DNA of 45,924 nt from JBOCEF01 sp047610385 (GCA_047610385.1 JBLGAC010000034.1:1-45924), one strand, 5' to 3'. Shown: positions 15,097-23,459, numbered from the stretch's first letter. Notes: generated by a model from the sequence alone, not told the origin. Numbers and translations are program-made.

Positions 15097-17154
15097 ATGA
15101 CCTCGTCCCGCCTCGAAGGCAGGGCCATCCCCGTCCTTCTCGTCGGCGTGGTCGCCATCGCCGCCGCCGTCGGTGCGGGTGCATGGTATGGCGCGCGGGA
15201 TCTGGAACGCCGTGCCGCCGCGCGCGCGGCTGAGGCGCTGGACACCGCGGGCCAAGGCACCTGGGCCGCGGCCGTGGCCGATGGCCTGCGCATCACCCTG
15301 AACGGCGAGGCCCCCGATCAGGCCGCGCGCCTGTCCGCCGTCCGCGCCGCGATGCTGCATGCCGGGGCCGCGCGGGTGATCGACGCCACCACGCTTGCCG
15401 CCGCACCCCCGGCCAAACCTGAGGGCGCGGTGATCCTGCCGCCCCCCGCCCTGACCCTAACGCGTGAGGGCACGCGCATCGCCATCGCCGGGCGCCTACC
15501 CAAGGGCGATGTGGACCGGATCGCCGCGCAGCTGGTCGGGCGCGGGCTTAGCTTTGCAAAGCTCGCCATGCCCGCCGCACCGCCGCCCGATGCGGCGGGT
15601 TGGACCGCAGCGCTGGATCTGGCCGTCGATGCCGCGCTTGCGCTGCATTCAGCACGGGCGGAGCTGTCGCCCGGCACCCTTGAAATCACCGGCTGGGCCG
15701 AAAGCGACGACGCACGCCGCATGCTGGAGGCTCATTTGCGCGCCACCGCGCCGCCAGGCCTCGCGCTCAACATCAACGTGACCGCGCCGCCCCCGGCCTT
15801 TCGCCCATTCCGCTTCGCCGCCACCCGCGACGCGGCAGGCGCGCGCGCGCAGATCTGCCATGTGCAGGACGCCGCCGAAGGTGCCGCCATCGCCGCTGCC
15901 CTGCACGCCATTGCCCCCGCACCGGGCGCCCCTGCCCCTGCCCCGCCGCCGGGCGCGCCCTGCCTCGTGGGCGTCGGCGCCCCGGTGGGTGATTGGGGAG
16001 AGGTCGCGCTCGCCGCCATTTCAGCCATTGCTGCGTTGCCTGCTGCACGCATCGAAATCACCGACCGCGACGTGACCCTGCACGCCGATGCGCCCACCCG
16101 CTCCGACCGCGCAAAGGCCGAGGCGCAGCGCCTGTCGCGCCGTTTGGGCGCGGGCTGGGCGCTGCATGTCGACGGCCCACCGCGCATCGCCGCCGACCCC
16201 GAATTGCCTGAGGACCCGGATCTGTGGTTCGCTGTGCGCCGCTGGCCGGGCCGCGCGGCGCTGCGCGGGCGCGCGCCCGACGCCGCCACCCGCACGGCCG
16301 TCATCGCCTATGCCCGCGCGATGCTGGGCGCCGAAGCGCTGGTCCCCCCAGCCGTGAACCCGCCTGACCTGGCCCCTGGCGCCGCGCCCGATCCCGCGCC
16401 TGGACTGACGCTTGCGGACACGCCCGCTCCGCCCGCTTGGCGGCGCGCAGCCTTGGCGACCATCGCGACGCTGGGGCATCTGGACCGCGGGGTGGCCACT
16501 TTTGACGGGCACCGCGCGACCGTATCAGGCGTCACCACGGACCCGGACAAAGCCCGCGCCGCGGCCGATGCACTTCGGGCCTTGGAGGACGAGACCGGGC
16601 TGGAGACCGCGTCCAGCATCACCATCGATCTGCCCGCCCGCGCCGCGCGCTTGCCGCTCGGCCCCGAACGCTGCCTTGAGGCACTGCTGGTCGCGCAGGC
16701 TGCCGATCCGATCAGATTTGAACCGGGATCGCCGCGCATCATCCCCGGCAGCGCCCGCGTGCTGGACGCGCTCGCTGCCATTCTGCGCCGCTGCGGCGGA
16801 CTGGTGGTCGAAATCGAAGGCCACACCGACAGCCAAGGGCGGGAAACCACCAATCAGGCGCTCAGCCGCGGGCGGGCTGAGGCGGTGTTGACCGCCCTGC
16901 ATCGCCGCGGCGCGCCCTTGTGGATGCTCGCCGCCCGCGGCTTTGGTGAGACCCGCCCCATCGCCGACAACACATCCGAAGACGGGCGCGCGGCGAACCG
17001 GCGGATCGAATTTTCCAACCGCGGACCGGCACCTGATTTTGCGCCCCCCCCGATGATCGGCGCCGCGGGCATTCCCCCCACTGCGCCCCGGCCACAACCT
17101 GACGCCGCATCCCCCAGCGCGGCATCCCCCACCAGCGCAGGAGACCCCCGATGA
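15097..17154 (+). CDS. Large OmpA-family peptidoglycan-binding protein
   Basis: The 685-residue protein has one N-terminal membrane anchor (IPVLLVGVVAIAAAVGAGAWY, about 10-30). A long Ala/Pro-rich periplasmic region of repeated BON-like alpha-beta segments follows (for example VADGLRITLNGEAPDQA and ARIEITDRDVTLHADAPT). The C-terminal OmpA domain (about 530-650) has the peptidoglycan-binding blocks VVEIEGHTDSQG, NQALSRGRAEAV and DGRAANRRIEF, then a Pro/Ala tail. The start has GAGGAG six nt upstream. It overlaps the next gene by ATGA. A role in linking the inner membrane to the cell wall is inferred from the domain order. Confidence 0.85.
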   Translation: MTSSRLEGRAIPVLLVGVVAIAAAVGAGAWYGARDLERRAAARAAEALDTAGQGTWAAAVADGLRITLNGEAPDQAARLSAVRAAMLHAGAARVIDATTLAAAPPAKPEGAVILPPPALTLTREGTRIAIAGRLPKGDVDRIAAQLVGRGLSFAKLAMPAAPPPDAAGWTAALDLAVDAALALHSARAELSPGTLEITGWAESDDARRMLEAHLRATAPPGLALNINVTAPPPAFRPFRFAATRDAAGARAQICHVQDAAEGAAIAAALHAIAPAPGAPAPAPPPGAPCLVGVGAPVGDWGEVALAAISAIAALPAARIEITDRDVTLHADAPTRSDRAKAEAQRLSRRLGAGWALHVDGPPRIAADPELPEDPDLWFAVRRWPGRAALRGRAPDAATRTAVIAYARAMLGAEALVPPAVNPPDLAPGAAPDPAPGLTLADTPAPPAWRRAALATIATLGHLDRGVATFDGHRATVSGVTTDPDKARAAADALRALEDETGLETASSITIDLPARAARLPLGPERCLEALLVAQAADPIRFEPGSPRIIPGSARVLDALAAILRRCGGLVVEIEGHTDSQGRETTNQALSRGRAEAVLTALHRRGAPLWMLAARGFGETRPIADNTSEDGRAANRRIEFSNRGPAPDFAPPPMIGAAGIPPTAPRPQPDAASPSAASPTSAGDPR

Positions 17155-17522
17155 CGCGTGAGGACCTGACCCTCGCCCTTGCTGCCGCGTTGGCGATCGC
17201 CACGATTGCGGGCTGGGCGCTGCATGCCCTGTGGACCCGGATGCGCCATGGCGGCGCCGCGGGGCTGGCCAGCCATGATGAAATGGCCGTGCGCCTGCAC
17301 GACGCCGAAGAAGCCGCCGACGTCGCCCGCACCAACCTCAGCCAAGGCCTCGCGCACATTCAGGCTGAGCGCGCCGAGACCGAAGAAGCCCTTCGGCGCG
17401 AACTGACCCAGCGCGAGGCGGAATTGATCGCTGCCATGGACAGCATTGGCGAGCTTAGGCGCGACCTCGCCGATTGGCGCAACGCCTATGACGCGGCCAT
17501 CGCCAACCGCCCCGACGCCTGA
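17151..17522 (+). CDS. Small membrane-anchored coiled-coil protein
   Basis: Not assigned to a family. The 123-residue protein has one N-terminal membrane helix (LALAAALAIATIAGWALHALW, about 8-28). A highly charged, Ala/Glu/Arg-rich helix at about 40-115 probably forms a coiled coil. Its start overlaps the stop of the OmpA-family gene (ATGA), which indicates translational coupling and a likely partnership at the inner membrane. Codon use is like its neighbours. Confidence 0.75.
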   Translation: MTREDLTLALAAALAIATIAGWALHALWTRMRHGGAAGLASHDEMAVRLHDAEEAADVARTNLSQGLAHIQAERAETEEALRRELTQREAELIAAMDSIGELRRDLADWRNAYDAAIANRPDA

Positions 17523-17639
17523 TTGGCGCCCGCCAGGAAATAGGTGGCCGCCTGCACCGTTTAGTACGTGACCGCCCTATCCGCACCGCGGTGGGGCGGG
17601 ATGCCCAGCGCACCATGGGGTCATATTGTGGGAAAGATC

Positions 17640-17843
17640 ATGAAAAACCGTTTGCTGCAGATCGGAATCATCGGTTCAACAATTGCAGCGATCTGCTGTT
17701 TCACACCCGCGCTCATCATCGTGTTCGGGGCGGTCGGCCTTTCATGGGCAATCGGGTATCTTGATGTCGTCCTTCTCCCAACACTCATGATTTTTTTGGC
17801 CATCACGGGGTATGCGCTGTGGAAACGCAGCAGAGCGGCATAA
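17640..17843 (+). CDS. merF: MerF-like mercuric transport protein, short form
   Basis: The 67-residue protein has two membrane helices and the MerF signature: I-G-x-T/S-I-x-A-x-CCFTP with Cys19-Cys20 in the first helix, then AVGLSWAIGYLDVVLLPTLMIFLAITGYA. Known MerF proteins of about 80 residues also carry a second Cys pair near the C-terminus. Here the gene stops at WKRSRAA, without it. Base composition is less GC-rich than the neighbours (TTT TTT TTG, ACA, TCA codons), which suggests transfer. No merR, merT, merP or merA is visible within the window. The ATG after GGGAAAGATC is chosen over upstream ATGs that give non-family residues. Confidence 0.8.
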   Translation: MKNRLLQIGIIGSTIAAICCFTPALIIVFGAVGLSWAIGYLDVVLLPTLMIFLAITGYALWKRSRAA

Positions 17844-17928
17844 TCCTTCAATCGACGATCACATGCCAAACCATGCCAGTGGATCTGTGCGCGCAGGGGC
17901 AGAAATGTTGGTCTGACGCCGCCGCCGG

Positions 17929-18360
17929 GTGGCCAACATCTTCGCCGTTTCAGGGGCCGTCTATGTGGACGTGCCCGCATGTCACCGCGCTCAGGCGGCT
18001 GCGGCTTTGGCGGCGATGACCGCGCGCGGCGCATGCATTTGTCGCCTTGTATGCGGGTGGCTTTCGTTGCCCTGCGGGCTTTTCACCGGCGTGAAACAAG
18101 GCTTCAGGGTTGAGGATGTCCGAAATGGCCGGATGCTGCGGACCGTGGGGGCGTTGAAAGCCAAGTCAGACGCGATCAAGGCCAACGGCGCCAAGGTGGC
18201 TTTGACCGACTTCTGCGACGCAGCGCTATCAGGCCATGTCAGCGGCGCGATCTTCAGGCACTGCCTCGTCGCGCAGAACCTGTTGTGGAGATCGTCGGGG
18301 CCTGGAAGTCGTAGGGGCCTGAGGAAATCGTTGCCCCAAGCCTGCAGGGACCACGGTTGA
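17929..18360 (+). pseudogene. Unrecognised coding remnant downstream of merF
   Basis: A GTG-initiated frame of 143 residues. I do not recognise a family. From about 18016 to 18290 the third codon positions are strongly G/C, and the residues look protein-like (GRMLRTVGALKAKSDAIKAN, VALTDFCDAALSGH). After about 18290 the composition no longer looks coding, and no Shine-Dalgarno precedes the GTG. It may be a truncated or frameshifted gene, or a real small gene with a different end. An antisense frame also exists but is less convincing. Confidence 0.3.
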
Positions 18361-18421
18361 CCCGGCGAAAAATCGGCGGCGTTTTCATGTGAAAAGGGGC
18401 GCGGGATGCGCGCCCCATATT

Positions 18422-19294
18422 TCATTTCCCGGACAATTCCGCCATCCGCAGGATCATCGCGCTGAAATCCTTGCCCATGCCACCCTCGGCCACGAAGGCC
18501 TCATAAAGCGCGGTGGCGGCGGCGCCCATCGGGGTGGCGGCGCCTGCGACACCTGCGGCCTGCTGCGACAGGCGCAGGTCTTTCAGCATCAATTCCGCCG
18601 CGAAACCGGGTTTGTAGTCGTTGTCCGCGGGGGTTTTCGGCCCCACACCCGGCGCCGGGCAATAGGTGTTCAGCGCCCAGCACTGGCCTGAGGACGTGCT
18701 CGCGACCTCAAACATCGCGTCGCGCGACAGGCCGAGGCGGTCAGCCAGATTGAACGCCTCGCACACCGCGATCATCGAAATGCCGAGGATCATGTTGTTG
18801 CAGATCTTGGCGGACTGGCCGGCCCCGGCCTCGCCGCACAGCACCGCCTTGGCGCCCATGATGTCAAACAACGGCTGCACCGATGCAAAGGCCCCCGGTG
18901 TGCCGCCGACCATGAAGGTCAGCGTGCCCGCCGCCGCGCCGCCAGTGCCGCCCGACACCGGCGCGTCAAGCGCGCCAAGCCCCGCCGCGGCCGCCATCGC
19001 ATGGGCCGCGCGCGCGCTGTCCACATCAACCGTGGAGCAATCGCACAGCACCGCGCCCGCCTGCATCGCCGGCACGATTTGGGCCGCCACGCTGCGCAGG
19101 ATGTCGCCGTTGGGCAGCATGGTGATCACCACGTCGCGCCCCACCGCCGCCGCCGCCGCGGACGCCGCCTGTGCGACCCCGTCCACCTTCACGCCTGCCA
19201 CGTCGAAGCCGGTCACGTCATGCCCCGCTTTCGCGAGATTCGCGGCCATGGGCGCGCCCATGTTGCCAAGTCCGATGAAGCCGATGGTCGCCAT
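18422..19294 (-). CDS. mmsB: 3-hydroxyisobutyrate dehydrogenase
   Basis: A 290-residue NAD-dependent beta-hydroxyacid dehydrogenase that oxidises 3-hydroxyisobutyrate to methylmalonate semialdehyde in valine breakdown. Visible motifs are the Rossmann start IGFIGLGNMGAPMAANLAKAG, the substrate loop DAPVSGGTGGAAAGTLTFMV, and GAGQSAKICNNM with the catalytic Lys. The start MATIGFIG has AGGGAGGG upstream, so the longer frame is discarded. It is the last gene of the minus-strand valine cluster and ends with GKDFSAMI, as in the family. Confidence 0.94.
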   Translation of the reverse strand: MATIGFIGLGNMGAPMAANLAKAGHDVTGFDVAGVKVDGVAQAASAAAAAVGRDVVITMLPNGDILRSVAAQIVPAMQAGAVLCDCSTVDVDSARAAHAMAAAAGLGALDAPVSGGTGGAAAGTLTFMVGGTPGAFASVQPLFDIMGAKAVLCGEAGAGQSAKICNNMILGISMIAVCEAFNLADRLGLSRDAMFEVASTSSGQCWALNTYCPAPGVGPKTPADNDYKPGFAAELMLKDLRLSQQAAGVAGAATPMGAAATALYEAFVAEGGMGKDFSAMILRMAELSGK

Positions 19295-19317
19295 GGGGCG
19301 CCCTCCCTTGATTGGAG

Positions 19318-20376
19318 TCACAGTTTCAGATCACCGCCCGGCAGGGGCGCCAGCATCGAGGCCACTTTGTCCGGGGTGATGTCGATCAATTCCGCCGCCG
19401 CCCATTGCGGATTGCGGTCCTTGTCCACCAACTGCGCGCGCACGCCTTCGAGGAACTCTCCCTCATCCGTGCAGCGGGCCGAGAACCTGAATTCGTGCAT
19501 CAGCGCCTCACGGATGTCGGTTGCATGGCGCGCACGCTCCAGCAATTCCAACGAGCACCAGATCGAAAGCGGGCAGCTGCGGCGGATGGCTTTGGCCGCC
19601 GATTTGGCCCAATCGGCATCCACAGCATCAAGGCGTCTGACGATCAGGATCGGGTCAACGCCCGCAAAGCAGCGGTCGATCTCAGCGCGCAGGCCGGGGA
19701 TGATGCCCGGCGCGGGGTCGCCCGCAACCTTGGCGATTTCGGCGACCTCGCCAGTTTCCTCCAGCGCCGCGATCAGCGCCGGGAAATCGGCTGAGGACAC
19801 GAAGCTGTCGGCAAACCCGGACAGAATCGCGTCCGCCGCGCCCACGCGCGCACCGGTCAGGCCCAGCCATTCACCCACCCGGCCCTGACCGCGCGCCAGC
19901 AGCCAAGTGCCGCCCACGTCGGGCACCAGCCCGATGGCGCATTCAGGCATGGCGAGCACGGTCTTTTCACTGACCACCCGGTGCGAGCCATGGCCCGACA
20001 CCCCCACGCCGCCGCCCATGACGATGCCGTCAACCATGGTGACGATCGGCTTGGCATAGGTCGAAAGCGCGGCGTTCATGCGGTATTCGTCGCCGAAGAA
20101 CTTGGCGGCGTAGGCGCTGTCACCGGCCTTGCCGCGCACGTACAGCTCCTTGACGTCGCCGCCTGCGCCGAACGCGCGATCCCCCGAAGCGTCGATCACG
20201 ATCAGGTCGACGGCGGGATCGTTGCGCCATGCGTCCATCGCGTCCTCAAGCCCCAGCGACATCTCATAGGTCAGCGCGTTCAGCGCCTTGGGGTTGTTCA
20301 TGGTGATGCGGCCCGCGCGGCCGATGCGCCGCACGATCAGGGCGTCGCCGCCGCGGGTCTGGATCAGGTCGGTCAT
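19318..20376 (-). CDS. 3-hydroxyisobutyryl-CoA hydrolase
   Basis: A 352-residue crotonase-fold enzyme that releases 3-hydroxyisobutyrate from its CoA ester. This fits the HIBCH subgroup: RAFGAGGDVKELY near the N-terminus (oxyanion hole), DGIVMGGGVGVSGHGSHRVV, MPECAIGLVPDVGGTW with the catalytic Glu and Asp, and a long helical C-terminus beyond residue 230. It lies 4 nt after the acyl-CoA dehydrogenase gene and 23 nt before mmsB, so the three consecutive genes supply three of the steps from isobutyryl-CoA to methylmalonate semialdehyde. The enoyl-CoA hydratase for the intervening step is not in the window. Confidence 0.92.
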   Translation of the reverse strand: MTDLIQTRGGDALIVRRIGRAGRITMNNPKALNALTYEMSLGLEDAMDAWRNDPAVDLIVIDASGDRAFGAGGDVKELYVRGKAGDSAYAAKFFGDEYRMNAALSTYAKPIVTMVDGIVMGGGVGVSGHGSHRVVSEKTVLAMPECAIGLVPDVGGTWLLARGQGRVGEWLGLTGARVGAADAILSGFADSFVSSADFPALIAALEETGEVAEIAKVAGDPAPGIIPGLRAEIDRCFAGVDPILIVRRLDAVDADWAKSAAKAIRRSCPLSIWCSLELLERARHATDIREALMHEFRFSARCTDEGEFLEGVRAQLVDKDRNPQWAAAELIDITPDKVASMLAPLPGGDLKL

Positions 20377-20380
20377 AAGG

Positions 20381-21526
20381 TCAGCCTCGGTTGGTCAAGA
20401 GGGCGCGAGCGGTGATCACGCGCATGATTTCATTGGTGCCTTCGAGGATCTGATGCACCCGCAGGTCGCGCACGATCTTCTCAATGCCATAATCGGCCAG
20501 ATAGCCGTAGCCGCCATGGAGTTGCAGCGCATCGTTCGCTACCTTGAACGCGGCGTCGGTGACGAAGCGTTTGGCCATCGCGCAGTGGGTGCTGGCGTCG
20601 GGGGTTCCTTGGTCCAGCTTCCACGCCGCCTGGCGCAGGAAAATGCGGGCGGCCTGCAATTCCGTCTCCATATCCGCGAGGCGGAACTGGAGGGCCTGGA
20701 ATTGGTCGAGCGGTTGGCCGAAGGCTTTGCGCTCCCCCATATATCGCAGCGCCTTGTCGAGGCAGGTCTGGGCGCCGCCAAGCGCGGTGGCGGCGATGTT
20801 GAGCCGCCCGCCGTCGAGGCCCGCCATGGCGTATTTGAACCCGGCGCCCTCATCCCCGAGCAGGTTGCCGGTGGGGACCACGCAGTCATCAAGCTGGACC
20901 TGGGCGGTGGGCTGCGCCTTCCAGCCCATTTTGCGTTCTTGCGCGCCGAAGCTGAGGCCGAGGGTTCCGTCCTCGATCAGCAGGCACGACACGCCTTTAG
21001 GGCCGTCCTGGCCGGTGCGCGACATCACCAGATAGAGGTCCGAGAACCCGCCGCCGGAGATGAACGCCTTGGCGCCGCTCAGCGACCAGCCATCGTTGGT
21101 GCGGGTGGCTTTCGTGCGAAGGGCGGCGGCGTCGGATCCGGCCCCGGGCTCCGTCAGGCAATAGCTGGCGACGGTTGTGAGGGCGCAGAGGCCCGGCAGC
21201 CATTTGGATTTCAGTTCGGGGCTGCCATAGGCGTCGACCATCCGCGCGCACATGTTGTGGATCGAGATGAAGGCGGCGACCGAGGGGTCGGCCATGCCCA
21301 GCGCCTCGAATATCAGCGCGGCATCGAGGCGCGAGAGGCCGGAGCCGCCGCTGTCCTCCGCCACATAGATGCCGCCGAGGCCGAGGGCGCCTGCCTCGGC
21401 GAGCAATTCGCGGGGGATGGAACCGGCATCCTCCCACGCGGCGGAGTTGGGGGCGATCCGCTCAGCGCCGAAATCGCGCGTCATGTCGAAGATCGCCTGC
21501 TGTTCGTCGGAAAGCGCGAAGTTCAT
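20381..21526 (-). CDS. Acyl-CoA dehydrogenase, probably isobutyryl-CoA dehydrogenase
   Basis: The 381-residue FAD enzyme has the acyl-CoA dehydrogenase blocks YCLTEPGAGSDAAALRTKA (FAD/substrate contact), the middle domain with KAFISGGGFSDLYLVM, and the C-terminal LHGGYGYLADYGIEKIVRD and QILEGTNEIMR, the last with the catalytic Glu. Its position beside the HIBCH and mmsB genes indicates isobutyryl-CoA as substrate (valine pathway); this is inferred from context. Its ATG overlaps the stop of the GNAT gene (ATGA). Confidence 0.92.
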   Translation of the reverse strand: MNFALSDEQQAIFDMTRDFGAERIAPNSAAWEDAGSIPRELLAEAGALGLGGIYVAEDSGGSGLSRLDAALIFEALGMADPSVAAFISIHNMCARMVDAYGSPELKSKWLPGLCALTTVASYCLTEPGAGSDAAALRTKATRTNDGWSLSGAKAFISGGGFSDLYLVMSRTGQDGPKGVSCLLIEDGTLGLSFGAQERKMGWKAQPTAQVQLDDCVVPTGNLLGDEGAGFKYAMAGLDGGRLNIAATALGGAQTCLDKALRYMGERKAFGQPLDQFQALQFRLADMETELQAARIFLRQAAWKLDQGTPDASTHCAMAKRFVTDAAFKVANDALQLHGGYGYLADYGIEKIVRDLRVHQILEGTNEIMRVITARALLTNRG

Positions 21527-22119
21527 TGGGGTCTCCGGTTCTGAGGGGCGCGGCGCATCGCGGTCATGCCGATCAGGGCTCCGATCAGGCGAAGGCGCGC
21601 GGGGCCGCCGATGGCGAAGCCGTGGCGGGCGTAAAAGGCGGTGCGCCCGGGGCGGGCGAGCAGGGTGATTTCAGCGGGCGTCGTGGCGGTCAGGCGGGTC
21701 AGCAGCGCCGCCCCGATGCCGCCGCCGCGATAGGCCGGATCGACCCAGAACGCCGAGATATGGGTGGCGGGGCCGGAGGTGAGCGATTCAACGGTTCGGG
21801 TCAGGGCGAGGCGGAGCAGGCCGACCGCGCCGTAAAGGGCGGTGAAGCGGGCGGCGGTCAGCGCGAAGCCGTCTTGGCCGTTGACGCGGGTCAGCAGAAC
21901 GCCGCGGATTTGGTCGGCGTCGCTGGCGACGATGCACTGGCCGGGGGCGAGGGCGCAGAACGCGCGGGCATAGCGCGGATCGGCCGGGAACAGGCGGCGC
22001 AGCGAGAGGCGCGAGCGCGACGCGGCCTGCGCGGCGGCGGCGCCCAGCGGCGAGCCGGGCGCGGGGCGCGAGAGGGTGAGGCGGGGGCCGGGGCCGGGGC
22101 CGGGGCCGGGAACGCTCAT
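21523..22119 (-). CDS. GNAT-family N-acetyltransferase
   Basis: The 198-residue protein has the acetyl-CoA-binding motif A, ISAFWVDPAYRGGGIGAALL, at about 125-145, and FYARHGFAIGG near the C-terminus. The substrate is unknown. The N-terminus begins with a PGPGPGPGPR run coded by GGGGCC repeats. Its ATG overlaps the stop of the upstream membrane protein, and its stop overlaps the start of the acyl-CoA dehydrogenase, so it is tightly coupled on both sides. It has no evident role in valine breakdown. Confidence 0.82.
   Translation of the reverse strand: MSVPGPGPGPGPRLTLSRPAPGSPLGAAAAQAASRSRLSLRRLFPADPRYARAFCALAPGQCIVASDADQIRGVLLTRVNGQDGFALTAARFTALYGAVGLLRLALTRTVESLTSGPATHISAFWVDPAYRGGGIGAALLTRLTATTPAEITLLARPGRTAFYARHGFAIGGPARLRLIGALIGMTAMRRAPQNRRPQ
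22084..22110. repeat. GGGGCC hexanucleotide repeat at the GNAT N-terminus
   Basis: Four perfect GGGGCC units plus a partial fifth, encoding alternating Pro-Gly on the minus strand just after the start codon of the GNAT gene. Gain or loss of units keeps the frame. Because it lies in the ribosome-binding zone, it may affect translation. Confidence 0.95.
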
Positions 22120-23414
22120 GCGATCGCCCCGATGGCGAGGGCGAAACAGCGGAAGATGGCGATCGAGCCGTCGATGGCGAGGGGGGAGACGGTGAGCCAG
22201 AGTTCGACCATCAGCCACAGTGGGGCGACGAGGGCGAAGGCGTTGAGGGCCGAGAGGGCGAGCACCGCGCGGCGGCCGCGGAAATTGCTGTTGATTCTTG
22301 CGGCGATCACGAATTCATACGCCAGCCAATGGCGCAGGCACGCTGGGATGTGGCGGATCAGGGTCATGAGGAACAAGTGCAGGTGCAGCGCGGTCGGGAG
22401 CAGGGTCGAGGCGAGCATGACAAGCAGCCACCAGTATTGGCCGCGGGTCGCCGGATCAGCGAGGTCTTGGAATATTTGGGGAAGGTTCGCCAGATGCGTG
22501 CCGTCGAGCAGCGGGGTCCACGCGATGAACGCGATGACCGCGCAGCCGAGCGCCAGATAGATTGCGGCACCGCCGATCAGGTCCCCAAGCGCCTCCCACC
22601 GACCGGAGGTGTCGACGCTGCGGCGCAGCAGGTAGCGGGTTAGGCCGGTGGAGGCGAAATCGGCCAGTGCATTGAGCAGCGGCAGCGCGGCGATGAACAG
22701 GATGAGGCTCTTGGTGTCCACGGCAGAGGCCCCGTTGCGCGCGGCCAGAGAAACACCGGCTACGCCGAGCATGGCCCAAAGCGTGAGCGATATGGTCCGC
22801 AGATTGAGACGAGCGCCGATCCATTCGACTGCGAATGCGACTGCGACTGCGACTGCGACTACTAATGCGCCTGCGACTGCGACTGCGACTGCAAGGCCGA
22901 GCAAAACGAGTTCCAACACTAGTTTCGCTCGGCCTTGCAATCTCAGAGAGTAGAATTTCAGCGCAATCGCAACGGCAAGTCCGCACAGGGTCGCTGCGCG
23001 CACAAGAAGCTCCGCCTCAGGGATCACGACATCCCCCCCCAGCGCGCCATTGTTGAACAGCCCCCAATTCAACAGAAGGCCGAGGATGGGATAGGCCAGC
23101 GCGAGGGAGAGCGAGAGGTTCAGGAGCCCGAAGCTCCACGCCGTCGCTAGGGCCCGCGGGGCGGCGCCGTCTGCGCGTTCCTCAGCCGACAGCTTGGCGT
23201 CGAGCGCGTCAAGCGTGCGGGTCAGCAGCGCCTTGTAGCGCGCCCCGAGCCGGTCTTGGCGCAGCGACGCGATCACCGCGCGCCGGTCGGTTTCACTTTT
23301 TGGCGTGTCGGTCCGCAGCCAATTTAGCAGGCCGAACAGTATCCCAAACAGGGCGGTGAATGCAGCCGCCCGATCCGCAGGGCTGTCAATCCAGCCGAGC
23401 AAAATATCCCACAT
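22116..23414 (-). CDS. Polytopic membrane protein of unknown family
   Basis: I do not recognise a family. The 432-residue protein has about nine to eleven hydrophobic segments. These include FTALFGILFGLLNWL near the N-terminus, WSFGLLNLSLSLALAYPILG, a Val-Ala repeat helix at about 175-193, and YWWLLVMLASTLLPTALHLH and ALVAPLWLMVELWL near the C-terminus. A charged stretch follows the first helix (TPKSETDRRAVIASLRQDRL). The start MWDILLGW has GAGAGGGGG upstream, so 24 earlier in-frame residues are dropped. It lies 100 nt after mmsA and overlaps the GNAT start. It carries repeat structures described separately. Confidence 0.75.
   Translation of the reverse strand: MWDILLGWIDSPADRAAAFTALFGILFGLLNWLRTDTPKSETDRRAVIASLRQDRLGARYKALLTRTLDALDAKLSAEERADGAAPRALATAWSFGLLNLSLSLALAYPILGLLLNWGLFNNGALGGDVVIPEAELLVRAATLCGLAVAIALKFYSLRLQGRAKLVLELVLLGLAVAVAVAGALVVAVAVAVAFAVEWIGARLNLRTISLTLWAMLGVAGVSLAARNGASAVDTKSLILFIAALPLLNALADFASTGLTRYLLRRSVDTSGRWEALGDLIGGAAIYLALGCAVIAFIAWTPLLDGTHLANLPQIFQDLADPATRGQYWWLLVMLASTLLPTALHLHLFLMTLIRHIPACLRHWLAYEFVIAARINSNFRGRRAVLALSALNAFALVAPLWLMVELWLTVSPLAIDGSIAIFRCFALAIGAIA
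22831..22890. repeat. GCGACT hexanucleotide repeats in the membrane-protein gene
   Basis: Four perfect GCGACT units (22837-22860), a 12-nt interruption, then three more (22873-22890), with degenerate flanking copies. On the coding strand they read as Val-Ala dipeptides inside a predicted membrane helix. Unit length is a multiple of three, so length changes stay in frame. Confidence 0.95.
22890..22939. repeat. Near-perfect 22-bp quasi-palindrome inside a coding region
   Basis: The arms at 22890-22911 and 22918-22939 are reverse complements at 20 of 22 positions, with a 6-nt loop (TCCAAC). The outer 13 bp (TGCAAGGCCGAGC / GCTCGGCCTTGCA) are perfect. It lies directly beside the GCGACT repeats in the membrane-protein gene and encodes LQGRAKLVLELVLLGLA. 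In mRNA it would form a very stable hairpin. Confidence 0.9.
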
Positions 23415-23431
23415 CGTTCGCCCCCTCTCGC

Positions 23432-23459
23432 CCCGGGCAAGAAATCCCTCCCGCCCGGG
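23432..23459. terminator. Hairpin between mmsA and the membrane-protein gene
   Basis: CCCGGGC (23432-23438) and GCCCGGG (23453-23459) form a 7-bp stem in the 100-nt gap. There is no T-run on the minus strand, so it may attenuate or mark a processing site rather than end transcription fully. Confidence 0.35.

Noticed and set aside
20288..21544. Plus-strand frame opposite the acyl-CoA dehydrogenase
   Set aside because: No motif and antisense to a gene with all family signatures.
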